From: Saprospiraceae bacterium
Lineage (GTDB): Bacteria > Bacteroidota > Bacteroidia > Chitinophagales > Saprospiraceae
NCBI GenBank assembly: GCA_013361075.1
Contig: JABWAJ010000139.1
Coordinates: forward strand, 1-10,953
Length of the DNA stretch: 10,953 bases
Reading direction: 5' to 3'
Part shown: piece after piece, positions 1-6,468 of the stretch
Position numbering within the stretch: the stretch's first letter is position 1
Layout of the letters: each line of letters opens with the position of its first letter
Notes under the pieces: generated by a model
What the model was told of the DNA's origin: nothing
What the model saw: the letters and a program-made list of their open reading frames with translations, nothing else
Databases searched by the model: none
Position numbers and translations under genes: made by a program

Positions 1-51
1 TACGTAGAAGTACAGTTGGATAAGTTTGAGTTGTTGCATTCACAAACTTAA
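1..51 (+). CDS. possible C-terminal end of an upstream gene (partial)
   Basis: Reading from base 1, frame 1 stays open for 16 codons and ends at a TAA at 49-51, giving the tail YVEVQLDKFELLHSQT. The mix of charged and hydrophobic residues looks like a real protein end, but 16 codons are too few to be sure. If real, the gene enters from the left and converges on the dienelactone hydrolase gene that ends at 117. The stem-loop at 2-70 would then overlap its last codons and could serve as its terminator. The family cannot be recognised. Confidence 0.3.
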   Translation, partial: YVEVQLDKFELLHSQT

Positions 52-74
52 TCATAACTGGCTTCTACGTTTTT
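2..74. terminator. long imperfect stem-loop followed by T-run
   Basis: Three nested inverted segments pair: 2-10 with 62-70 (ACGTAGAAG/CTTCTACGT), 13-17 with 56-60 (CAGTT/AACTG), and 21-28 with 43-50 (TAAGTTTG/CAAACTTA). This gives 22 base pairs interrupted by small bulges around a 14-base loop. A run of five T's (70-74) follows on the plus strand, which fits a terminator for a gene coming from the left. The bulges and length are unusual for a simple intrinsic terminator. For the minus-strand gene ending at 117 it would be a 3' stem-loop, but the flank lies outside the window. Confidence 0.4.
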
Positions 75-116
75 GCCCCTGATTCGCATGACTCATGTTC
101 TTCGGTTTCCCGTTTA

Positions 117-953
117 TCAGGATAGTTTTTTCTTCAAAAAATCCAGTGCGAGGGCATTGGCTTTGTCTGAATTTGATTTGTCGTAGCTAGGATTGCTCGG
201 GTTTGCAAAACCGTGATCCGCATCGAAGGTATGAATGTCCAGTTTCTTGTTTGTGGCTTTTGCTAAATTCTGGAAATTCGCTACCACGTCGCCGGTAATC
301 CATGCGTCTTTTCCTGCAAAAATGCCAAGGACATCAGCCTGCAGCGGGGCCAATTCGGCTGCTTTTTCAAGGGGCATGCCGTAATACATCACGCAACCTG
401 CAGCTTGTTTGCCTGCCAGTACGGAGGCCCGGAGCGACCAACCGCCGCCAAAGCACCATCCGATGCTGGCTACACGGGCAGCAGAGCCTGCATGTGCCAG
501 CGCACCTTTTACAATGGCTTCGCACCGCTCAACGGTTGCTGCCTGCATGTAGGCGGCGGCATCTTCTTTTTTCGTGGCTACTTTGCCATCGTACATATCA
601 AGTGCCATCACAGTCACATCTCCAAGTTCGCCAAACAGTCTTTCTGCTTCTTGTTTAATGTGGTCGTTCAGCCCCCACCACTCCTGAATAACGAAAAGTA
701 CTTTGTTCGTTTCGGTTTTTGGCTTAAGCAAATAAGCACTACCCTGTTTGCCATCGGGCGTGGAAAAAGAAATCATCTCTCCTTTGCCTTTAAAGCTCAG
801 GTTTTCAGGATCCTCGTGCGCTTGCTGAAAACTGGGATCGCTTGCAAATTTTGCCATGCCTTCTGCATCTGCAGAACCACCTTGAGGTGCATTACTGCAA
901 CCTACAGCCAGCAGGGAAAGGGCGATTAAAGAAAATGCAGCTCTAATTATCAT
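117..953 (-). CDS. dienelactone hydrolase family lipoprotein
   Basis: This is a 278-residue alpha/beta hydrolase of the dienelactone hydrolase family, predicted to be a lipoprotein. Residues 1-19 form a signal peptide ending in a lipobox (LLAVGC, Cys19), so LspA should process it; Ser at +2 suggests outer-membrane rather than inner-membrane retention. The mature domain starts near residue 55. The expected catalytic triad is present: Cys167 in GWCFGGG (nucleophile elbow with Cys in place of Ser, as in true dienelactone hydrolases), Asp216 in AGKDAW and His247 in DADHGFAN. Glu91 in EWWG matches the conserved Glu that orients the Cys. The start is ATG at 951-953. It is the last gene of the DUF6427-purQ operon, 32 bases after purQ. 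The true substrate is unknown; family members hydrolyse lactones and esters, and most are cytoplasmic, so the lipid anchor is notable. Confidence 0.85.
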   Translation of the reverse strand: MIIRAAFSLIALSLLAVGCSNAPQGGSADAEGMAKFASDPSFQQAHEDPENLSFKGKGEMISFSTPDGKQGSAYLLKPKTETNKVLFVIQEWWGLNDHIKQEAERLFGELGDVTVMALDMYDGKVATKKEDAAAYMQAATVERCEAIVKGALAHAGSAARVASIGWCFGGGWSLRASVLAGKQAAGCVMYYGMPLEKAAELAPLQADVLGIFAGKDAWITGDVVANFQNLAKATNKKLDIHTFDADHGFANPSNPSYDKSNSDKANALALDFLKKKLS

Positions 954-985
954 AGGAATAAGGTTTTGGTTTCGGCCTTACAAAA

Positions 986-1711
986 CTAGATAGCAATCGA
1001 TTGTTCAATTTGGGGCTTCGAATAGCTCAGCAGAGATTCAAATAAAATGCGGCCATCTGTATTCCCAAGAATGCTTTCGGATGCACGTTCAGGGTGCGGC
1101 ATCATGCCAAACACATTGCGCCGTTTATTACAAATGCCTGCAATCTTGTTTAAAGCACCATTGTGATTGGCTGCTTCGGTGATTTTTCCCTGCTTATCGC
1201 AATACCGGAACAGTATCTGGTCATTAACCTCAAGCGCCTGTAGCGTTGCTGCATCAGCATAATAACGTCCCTCTGCATGGGCAATAGGAATTTCAAGCGC
1301 TTTTGTCAGATCAACAGCTGCTGTAAGGGCGCTATTCCGGGTCTGGGCCTTCAGGTAGACATTTTTACAAATAAACTGCTGGTTGCTGTTGCGCAACAGC
1401 ACGCCTGGCAATAAATGGGCTTCACACAGAATCTGAAAACCATTGCAAATCCCCCAGACGTAGCCGCCCGCGGCAGCAAAATCTACTACCGAAGCCATGA
1501 TCGGGGAAAAGCGGGCAATGGCGCCTGCACGAAGATAATCCCCGTAAGAAAAACCACCCGGCAGCACAATACAATCTCCTTCATTAAACCCACTTAAAGA
1601 AGGGTCTTTATGCCAAAGCTTGACTACCTCCTGTTGCATCACCTGCTCCAGAACGTGAACTACATCATCATCACAATTAGAACCCGGAAAAACAACAACA
1701 CCAAATTTCAT
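986..1711 (-). CDS. purQ: phosphoribosylformylglycinamidine synthase subunit PurQ
   Basis: This is the class I glutamine amidotransferase subunit of FGAM synthase. It releases ammonia from glutamine for PurL, which converts FGAR to FGAM in purine synthesis in the cytoplasm. At 241 residues it is the size of the stand-alone small PurQ, implying separate small PurL and PurS partners elsewhere; neither is in this window. The N-terminus (FGVVVFPGSNCDDD) is typical of the family. The nucleophile is Cys89 in GICNGFQ, and the His206/Glu208 pair lies in MMPHPERA. PGGFSYGDYLRAGAIA at about 51-66 is another family signature. The start is ATG at 1709-1711, and TAG at 986-988 ends it. It begins 10 bases after the DUF6427-like gene, so co-transcription is likely. 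Nothing looks damaged. Confidence 0.97.
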   Translation of the reverse strand: MKFGVVVFPGSNCDDDVVHVLEQVMQQEVVKLWHKDPSLSGFNEGDCIVLPGGFSYGDYLRAGAIARFSPIMASVVDFAAAGGYVWGICNGFQILCEAHLLPGVLLRNSNQQFICKNVYLKAQTRNSALTAAVDLTKALEIPIAHAEGRYYADAATLQALEVNDQILFRYCDKQGKITEAANHNGALNKIAGICNKRRNVFGMMPHPERASESILGNTDGRILFESLLSYSKPQIEQSIAI

Positions 1712-1721
1712 AAACCAAAAT

Positions 1722-2717
1722 TTACATCCCCATGAAATACCCTTTGTATTGCCAGCAAAGGATCAGTACCAGTAAAACGAGGTGTAGCATCTCTGCCCAC
1801 CGTCTGGAAAAATATATAAAATTAAAAGAGATCAATATTCCAAGGGGTACGGCAGTAACCAATAAATGTTCGATAGGTACCTCTTTTTGAATGCAGGTTG
1901 TAAGCCCTCCGATCAATAAAGCCCAATACAGGATGCTGATTTTTTTCTGCACCTGCATCTGCATTTTGAAATTGTAGATGCCCGTACTTCCTATAGTTGT
2001 TAATACAAGCAACAACCAAAATGACAATTCGACGATGGAAGTCCAGGATTCAGATTTAGCAAAAGACCAAAATTCAAAAGGGGTTATGAACTGGGTATTA
2101 AGAAACAGCTGCAACTCATTATCCCAGAAACAGTACAAGGCAGTGAGCAGGTAAGGTGCTATCATGCCCGCCAGGAGCATCAGGCGCTCTCTAATTTTAT
2201 AGGCTCTTAAAACATTCAGACCCGCCATCCCCACAAACAACAACAACAGGTAAGCAGGGTAAAACAACGCGGCCACCCCCAACCAAAAACCAACATTAAA
2301 AATGAGGTCAGCACAAGAGGGCTGTTTGTAGGTTTTCATCAACACCCCGATTGCAATGATCAGGAAGGTATTGGCCATATGAATGGGAGAAAAACACAAA
2401 AAACCAGGCAGCGAACTGGCTATCAAAATATAAAATAGCCCGGGAAAAAGACTTACTTCCAAAGCCAGGCGATGATTGCTGGCAAGAACATTAATGAAAA
2501 CAGCCTGCAAAGACAAGAGCCCCAGTGTGAGCAGGGACGGAAGCAAACCATGGGTTCCGGTTAATGCATACAACCAGGAAGCCAATATCCCTGAATGTTC
2601 CGATACAGGCACAGTACTTTCACCCGGCGACAACAAGGGCGACAGGTGCAGTAGCGCTGCATAAAAAATAAGAAGCGCACTGGCGGCTAACTGATTGGTT
2701 CGAAGAAAACTTAGCAC
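1722..2717 (-). CDS. DUF6427-like multi-pass membrane protein
   Basis: This is a 331-residue, very hydrophobic integral membrane protein with about nine or ten membrane-spanning stretches, for example near residues 9-26, 60-79, 91-107, 113-128, 140-170, 178-197, 228-246, 262-279, 284-303 and 308-324. The central block FNVGFWLGVAALFYPAY (140-156), followed by an Arg-rich cytoplasmic turn (RAYKIRER, 171-178) and a second helix, resembles the DUF6427 family found only in Bacteroidota; this is from memory. Function is unknown. The only usable start is GTG at 2715-2717: an in-frame TGA lies four codons upstream, and the nearby ATG at 2728-2730 is in another frame and meets a stop after two codons. 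It is the first gene of the operon with purQ (10-base gap). Confidence 0.7.
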   Translation of the reverse strand: MLSFLRTNQLAASALLIFYAALLHLSPLLSPGESTVPVSEHSGILASWLYALTGTHGLLPSLLTLGLLSLQAVFINVLASNHRLALEVSLFPGLFYILIASSLPGFLCFSPIHMANTFLIIAIGVLMKTYKQPSCADLIFNVGFWLGVAALFYPAYLLLLFVGMAGLNVLRAYKIRERLMLLAGMIAPYLLTALYCFWDNELQLFLNTQFITPFEFWSFAKSESWTSIVELSFWLLLVLTTIGSTGIYNFKMQMQVQKKISILYWALLIGGLTTCIQKEVPIEHLLVTAVPLGILISFNFIYFSRRWAEMLHLVLLVLILCWQYKGYFMGM

Positions 2718-2823
2718 TCGTTCAGATCATGGTAAAAATCAAGGCGAAAATAGAAAAAAATACGGGGCTAAAAATTTTTTGTGCACCTGGAACTTTTTTA
2801 AAACGGGATTGCGTTACGCCAAT

Positions 2824-2844
2824 ATGCATTTTTTAGTATGCATA
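2824..2844. repeat. short inverted repeat TATGCAT/ATGCATA
   Basis: TATGCAT at 2824-2830 and ATGCATA at 2838-2844 are perfect 7-base inverted copies around a 7-base spacer (TTTTAGT). They lie 27-47 bases before the preferred ATG at 2871, in the intergenic space shared with the divergent DUF6427 operon. It could be an operator, or part of the promoter or leader of the 2871 gene. ATGCAT is itself palindromic, so the pairing is partly trivial. No regulator can be named. Confidence 0.25.
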
Positions 2845-2870
2845 ATCCATTAAACCAAACACATCTTACT

Positions 2871-3227
2871 ATGAGTTCTTCCATTTCATTGGCCACCAGC
2901 CTGAATACAGCAATTCATGTAGACGGATCAGGCCAAAAAACCGAAGCCAGTCTCATTGGCAACAAAATTGCAAAATTTACCTACAGTAGCAGTGACATCC
3001 AACTGACCGAAGAAACTTCTGTACCCGCCGGGACAACCCAAGTATTGGATGGCACAGATTTCCACTGGACTGTGAGTTACCGGCCCTCAACGCATACGGT
3101 TTGGATTGTTGGCACCAGTGACTCAGATATGGGGCTTGGCATCAAAGTTTACCCCATCGATATGGACGACAATGATTTTTACCTGCAAAAAGATTCTTCG
3201 GGAGACTTAGTGCTTACGTTGGTCTAA
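2871..3227 (+). CDS. hypothetical protein, small beta-rich
   Basis: I do not recognise this gene. I prefer the ATG at 2871 (118 residues, beginning MSSSISLATSLN). The upstream ATG at 2838 would add 11 residues and lies inside an inverted repeat that looks like promoter or leader DNA. The protein has no signal peptide and no membrane helix. It is rich in Ser, Thr, Asp and Val, with alternating hydrophobic residues (HWTVSYRPSTHTVWIVGTSD, about 73-92) suggesting short beta strands. There are no cysteines and no catalytic motif. It stands alone: divergent from the DUF6427 operon and convergent with the helical protein gene, with 8 bases between the stop codons. The composition would suit a soluble beta-sandwich, but no function can be assigned. 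Confidence 0.7.
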   Translation: MSSSISLATSLNTAIHVDGSGQKTEASLIGNKIAKFTYSSSDIQLTEETSVPAGTTQVLDGTDFHWTVSYRPSTHTVWIVGTSDSDMGLGIKVYPIDMDDNDFYLQKDSSGDLVLTLV

Positions 3228-3240
3228 GCCAACTTTTATT
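3218..3240 (+). terminator. probable intrinsic terminator overlapping the stop codon
   Basis: GTTGGT (3218-3223) pairs with GCCAAC (3228-3233), including one G-T wobble. The 4-base loop CTAA contains most of the TAA stop codon, and CTTTTATTT follows. The stem is short, so the hairpin is modest. It sits exactly where the hypothetical gene at 2871-3227 must end before running into the convergent gene. Confidence 0.45.
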
Positions 3241-4804
3241 TCGGAGAGGCTTCTTCCAGTACTTTCCGGAGGCTTTGGCCTTTAAGCTTGCTCTGACACC
3301 AGAGGGTAAATTCATCCAGTCCACCGAGCCTGCGGCTTTGTGGATTGGATGCTAACCCATTGAGGTAATTTAACAACTTCCGCACAGCTTCTTCTTTTTC
3401 GCGCACAACCGGAGGGGCAGTCATTACTTTTGTAATAAGATTTAAGATTGTGGTTTCAAGGCTTTCCTTTTTGCTATCAGGTTTCGGTGCTTTGGAGCCC
3501 GGGTCTGATTTCCTGAAATATTTCCTGGCGGCACGGATTGCCTTTTCCTGGCGATCGGCTTTTGCTTCAAGCAGAATGACGCGCAGCAAAAAAGCCTTTC
3601 GTACAAGATCTTCCCGGATGGAACTGTCTGAATGAACAATCAACCTTAGCAGCCAGGTTTCACAATAGGAATAATCCTCCGCAAAAAAAGCAGCCATAGC
3701 CGCGTTGTAAATGATGGCCATCTTTCTCTTCAGGGAAAGCGGGTAAATCCGGATCCCTTCTTCTATCATGGGCAGCATGTTTTGGGCTTTATCAATATTC
3801 CCGCTGTTCAGGTAATAAAATAGTTCCTGCACGATAATGAACCGGAATATCAAAGCCTTACCGTTTGCTGTAGTGGAATTGCGCTCCCGGATTCGCTGGA
3901 TCAGGCCTATTGTTTTTTCAAATTCCTGGTTTAAAAATAAAAAGCTGATTACTTTGGTTAGCGATATTTGGTAGCGGAAAAGCTCTTCCTGTTTCAGCGC
4001 CGGATGATTCTCCCACCACTCCAGCAGCTGATTTGCATAAATATGGCTTTCTTCTACCTGGTTTTCCGCTATTTTATGGAGCAGACCTATCTGGTAGCGC
4101 CTGAGCCGGGCAAAAGCTGAGAGTTGTTCCGGCTTTTTTTGCGAAAAAAGGGCGTTAATTTTGTTAACCAGTTCTATGGTCCTTTCATCGTTTGAAATGA
4201 ATAAATTCTGGCGATTGACGGCATTGGAAACGATGGCATATAAATCTTCATAAGCCATTTCTTCATCCAATACTTCCATTATGTGTTCCTTTTCGGAAAT
4301 GAGTGAAGCGATTTTGTCAGCCTCATTGGTCCCCTCAAGACTCCAGATAAGGGTACGTTCTATTCGGTTAAGATCCAGCAGTGCAATGTAGTTGTGAAAC
4401 TTTTTGGAAAGTTCTTTGGCTTTAATGATGCGTTTCTCGGCTTGCTTGTACAAGCCGCGGTCTCGCAAAAAAATGGAATCACAAATCATGTCCCTGATTT
4501 GGATGTGAGCAAAACTCCCATGATTGTACTGGCGCATGGCCTGAAGGAGCACCCGGTACAAGTAGTGCATGTCCTGGTTCAGGTTTTCACCGGTTTTTTT
4601 GCCCCTGCTGCTTTTATTTTTGCCGAGCAACTTGTCAATTAAAGCACTTTCCTCATAGCGATCCAGTTCGCACAGGGCGTCAAACAAAGCTACATAGTTG
4701 ATGTCAGTAGCTTTGTTGCCAGCAGCAAAGACTTTGAAGTAGCGTTTTTCGCTTACAGACAAAGTGTGGATCAGTTCAAACAGTTCTTCTTGTATCCCGG
4801 CCAT
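3236..4804 (-). CDS. hypothetical all-helical (TPR-like) protein
   Basis: This 522-residue protein has no family I can name with certainty. It has no signal peptide or membrane helix and is almost entirely predicted alpha helix. Helical-hairpin units with TPR-like spacing of small and aromatic residues appear at about residues 115-150 (GLYKQAEKRIIKAKEL), 275-310 (EFEKTIGLIQRI), 320-350 (LNSGNIDKAQNMLPMIEEG) and 365-390 (FFAEDYSYCETWLLRL). The N-terminal part (HTLSVSEKRYFKVFA, 13-27, then a second helical block to about residue 95) looks like a separate conserved module. A charged, probably disordered linker, rich in Lys, Pro, Asp and Ser, spans about 430-448 before a C-terminal helical domain. 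A scaffold or protein-interaction role is inference only. The ATG at 4802-4804 starts it; TAA is at 3236-3238. It is a single-gene unit. Confidence 0.75.
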   Translation of the reverse strand: MAGIQEELFELIHTLSVSEKRYFKVFAAGNKATDINYVALFDALCELDRYEESALIDKLLGKNKSSRGKKTGENLNQDMHYLYRVLLQAMRQYNHGSFAHIQIRDMICDSIFLRDRGLYKQAEKRIIKAKELSKKFHNYIALLDLNRIERTLIWSLEGTNEADKIASLISEKEHIMEVLDEEMAYEDLYAIVSNAVNRQNLFISNDERTIELVNKINALFSQKKPEQLSAFARLRRYQIGLLHKIAENQVEESHIYANQLLEWWENHPALKQEELFRYQISLTKVISFLFLNQEFEKTIGLIQRIRERNSTTANGKALIFRFIIVQELFYYLNSGNIDKAQNMLPMIEEGIRIYPLSLKRKMAIIYNAAMAAFFAEDYSYCETWLLRLIVHSDSSIREDLVRKAFLLRVILLEAKADRQEKAIRAARKYFRKSDPGSKAPKPDSKKESLETTILNLITKVMTAPPVVREKEEAVRKLLNYLNGLASNPQSRRLGGLDEFTLWCQSKLKGQSLRKVLEEASPK

Positions 4805-4933
4805 AAAAAAGAATTGTTATGGCAAGATAAAGAGAATGGCAGGATTTTTGGAAAAAATAAACAAAGATGACTTATTGTTATATTTATAATAATGATAAAC
4901 AATATTTTGATTTTATTTATTAATGTTTTTAAA

Positions 4934-4957
4934 CAAAAAAAGGTGTTTTAGAAACCT
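4934..4957 (-). terminator. possible minus-strand terminator
   Basis: Read on the minus strand, AGGTTT (4957-4952) pairs with AAACCT (interrupted by one bulged C) down to 4941, and seven T's follow immediately (complement of 4940-4934). The stem is short and AT-rich, so it is weak. It could be a back-up terminator for transcription coming from the metallophosphoesterase, protecting the start of the helical gene at 4804. Confidence 0.3.
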
Positions 4958-4984
4958 TGAAACCCGTCATTTATTAATGAAAGT

Positions 4985-5009
4985 TTTGCAAAAACAGGGT
5001 GTATCTTTG
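4985..5009 (+). promoter_or_regulatory. plus-strand promoter-like box
   Basis: TATCTTTG at 5002-5009 is a perfect match to the Bacteroidota -7 consensus TAnnTTTG. A TTTG lies at 4985-4988, but only 13 bases away, shorter than the usual 17-23. Transcription from here would start near 5015 and run rightward into the hairpin at 5035-5056. No annotated plus-strand gene follows, so either a short RNA or a microgene is the product, or the match is chance. Confidence 0.35.
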
Positions 5010-5028
5010 CAATAAGCAATAATTCAAG

Positions 5029-5063
5029 AAAAAAGGCCTGGACACCACAACAGGTCAGTTTTT
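5029..5063. terminator. bidirectional terminator hairpin
   Basis: GGCCTG (5035-5040) pairs with CAGGTC (5051-5056), with one G-T wobble, around a 10-base loop. On the minus strand six T's follow (complement of 5034-5029), placing a terminator about 130 bases after the metallophosphoesterase stop. On the plus strand AGTTTTT follows (5057-5063). It therefore looks able to stop transcription in both directions. Confidence 0.45.
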
Positions 5064-5116
5064 GGAAAACTGTTAACTTTCCTCAGTTGAATTTTTTCTG
5101 CCTCTAATAATACACT

Positions 5117-5200
5117 TTGAACAAACCACAGGAAACGCTCGAACAAGCCCTAAGCCTACCCAAGAATAAACCCCAATTCAGACGTGTCATTCTGGTGTAA
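5117..5200 (+). CDS. possible 27-residue microprotein or gene remnant
   Basis: A short plus-strand frame starts with TTG at 5117, just after an in-frame TAA at 5108-5110, and ends with TAA at 5198-5200. The peptide begins LNKPQETLEQALSLP and ends in QFRRVILV. It is amphipathic and protein-like, but very short. Its last 14 bases overlap, antisense, the 3' end of the metallophosphoesterase gene. There is no ATG. It could be a genuine small peptide, the decayed front end of a lost gene whose ATG became TTG, or chance. The promoter-like box at 5002-5009 lies upstream on the same strand, but a terminator-like hairpin sits between. Confidence 0.2.
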   Translation: MNKPQETLEQALSLPKNKPQFRRVILV

Positions 5201-6413
5201 GGTCAAGGCACGTGATCTCAGGAAGTATGCCTACACGACCAGGATACCCCAAAAAACCTAAACCCCGGTTAACATACAAGTATTGGTCACCCGACTGATA
5301 CATTCCCGCCCATTGTTTGTAAACATACTGAATTGGGCTCCACTTAATGAACCCCGGTACTTCAATGCCAAATTGCATGCCATGTGTATGACCTGAAAAG
5401 GTAACAGCAATGTCTTTGTAATCTGTCAGGACTTGTCCATTCCAGTGAGAAGGGTCATGAGAGAGCAATAATTTCAAATCGGCTCCTTCTGTACCCCTGT
5501 TTGCTTTTTCCAGATCTCCATATTTAGGGAAACGAAGATGGGTGGAGTAGTTTTCGACGCCGATAACTGCAATCCTGGCACCATTCACTTCCAGCATACG
5601 GTTTTCATTCATTAGCAAATTCCAGCCCAGCGAATGGTGGATTGATTTCAATTTCTCCAGATTATCCCGCTTATGTTGCTCGCTGGGCCATGGTACATAA
5701 TCGCCGTAGTCGTGGTTTCCAAAAATTGAAAAAACGCCAAAGCGGGCTTCAATTTTATCAAAAACATCCATGAAGTCATCCATTTCATCAGCTTTGTTGT
5801 TAACCAGATCGCCTGTGAAAAAGACGAGGTCGGGTTTTAGCTTATTGATCATGGAGATGGCTTCCCGAACGGGCTCTTTAAATGTAAAACTTCCGGAGTG
5901 AATGTCTGATATTTGAATGATCCGCAATCCGTTCAGGGCTTCAGGCAGGTTTTTTAAAGCCAGTTTTTCACGAAAAACGGTATAACGATAAGGGTTGCGC
6001 AACAAACCATAAGTAAGGGAAACAAAAGGCACGCTTCCCAGGAACAAAGCTACCTGCGACAAAAACCTCGATCGTCCTGCATCAAAACGATTATCGGCGC
6101 TGACTGCCTGGTAGCCCCAGGTGAGCAATCGTCGGAAATCATCTATGAGGAGAATGCCTGCAATGAGGAATTTGGAAAAATAGACGATGAAAACAAAGGT
6201 GCGCAGGAATACGAAGACGTTTTTATTCCACGTAGAGGTATCCGTAAAGTTGCTGAACAACAAAAACGTTATGGTGATTAATGGGGCCAGCCAGTAGAGG
6301 ATCTGGACAGCAGTTTTAAGGGGTAGCGTCCAGTTCTGTATGATGATTTTGAACGCCTGGAACACATACCAGTCAAAAAGAAGGATCACCGTGATCCAGA
6401 TGAACAGTCGCAT
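5187..6413 (-). CDS. membrane-anchored metallophosphoesterase
   Basis: This 408-residue calcineurin-like phosphoesterase resembles the YkuE/YaeI group. The first 140 residues carry about four membrane helices (near 4-24, 34-54, 65-91 and 118-137), which anchor the enzyme; the catalytic domain follows from about 160. All metal-binding motifs are present: D170 and H172 in ISDIHSG, D202 in FTGDLVN, N233 and H234 in FGNHDYG, H319 in LLSHDP, and H342 and H344 in FSGHTHGMQFG. The conserved end (GFLGYPGRVGILPEI) is typical of the group. Relatives act on phospholipid or UDP-linked envelope precursors, but the substrate here cannot be read from sequence. The ATG at 6411-6413 lies 55 bases after lspA on the same strand with no promoter visible between, so co-transcription with lspA is likely. 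Confidence 0.93.
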   Translation of the reverse strand: MRLFIWITVILLFDWYVFQAFKIIIQNWTLPLKTAVQILYWLAPLITITFLLFSNFTDTSTWNKNVFVFLRTFVFIVYFSKFLIAGILLIDDFRRLLTWGYQAVSADNRFDAGRSRFLSQVALFLGSVPFVSLTYGLLRNPYRYTVFREKLALKNLPEALNGLRIIQISDIHSGSFTFKEPVREAISMINKLKPDLVFFTGDLVNNKADEMDDFMDVFDKIEARFGVFSIFGNHDYGDYVPWPSEQHKRDNLEKLKSIHHSLGWNLLMNENRMLEVNGARIAVIGVENYSTHLRFPKYGDLEKANRGTEGADLKLLLSHDPSHWNGQVLTDYKDIAVTFSGHTHGMQFGIEVPGFIKWSPIQYVYKQWAGMYQSGDQYLYVNRGLGFLGYPGRVGILPEITCLDLTPE

Positions 6414-6468
6414 AAGTGAAGTCTTTTCTTACTACTAAAAAGGCATCAAAGCGACTTTTGTTGCAAAA

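Larger units (their letters stand above)
4805..5186. other. AT-rich intergenic region
   Basis: About 380 bases lie between the helical protein gene and the metallophosphoesterase gene. The left part (4805-4980) is strongly AT-rich and probably contains the minus-strand promoter of the helical gene; the nearest candidate, TATCTTGCC read from 4829 to 4821, is imperfect. An 11-base sequence (ATTTATTAATG) occurs at 4915-4925 and again at 4969-4979. The right part holds two terminator-like hairpins, one plus-strand promoter-like box and a 27-codon reading frame, each listed separately. No larger gene is visible on either strand. Confidence 0.6.

Noticed and set aside
2..70. Stem-loop considered as an integron attC site
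   Set aside because: The ends lack the RYYYAAC/GTTRRRY core sites, and no integrase or cassette array is visible.
87..97. Odd palindrome CATGACTCATG
   Set aside because: It is a short isolated palindrome not placed at any promoter I can support.
302..929. Overlapping plus-strand open frames within the dienelactone hydrolase gene
   Set aside because: They are antisense to a gene with a full catalytic triad and signal peptide, and their peptides are rich in Cys, Arg and His as expected of shadow frames.
2722..2730. Two-codon frame ATG-ATC-TGA just before the GTG of the DUF6427-like gene
   Set aside because: It might be a leader mini-frame, but so short a match is likely by chance.
2745..2752. 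TATTTTCG as -7 box for the DUF6427-purQ operon
   Set aside because: It misses one key position of TAnnTTTG, and there is no TTTG at a suitable distance upstream.
4915..4979. Direct repeat ATTTATTAATG at 4915-4925 and 4969-4979
   Set aside because: An 11-base AT-only match in an AT-rich gap is expected by chance, and there are no further copies.
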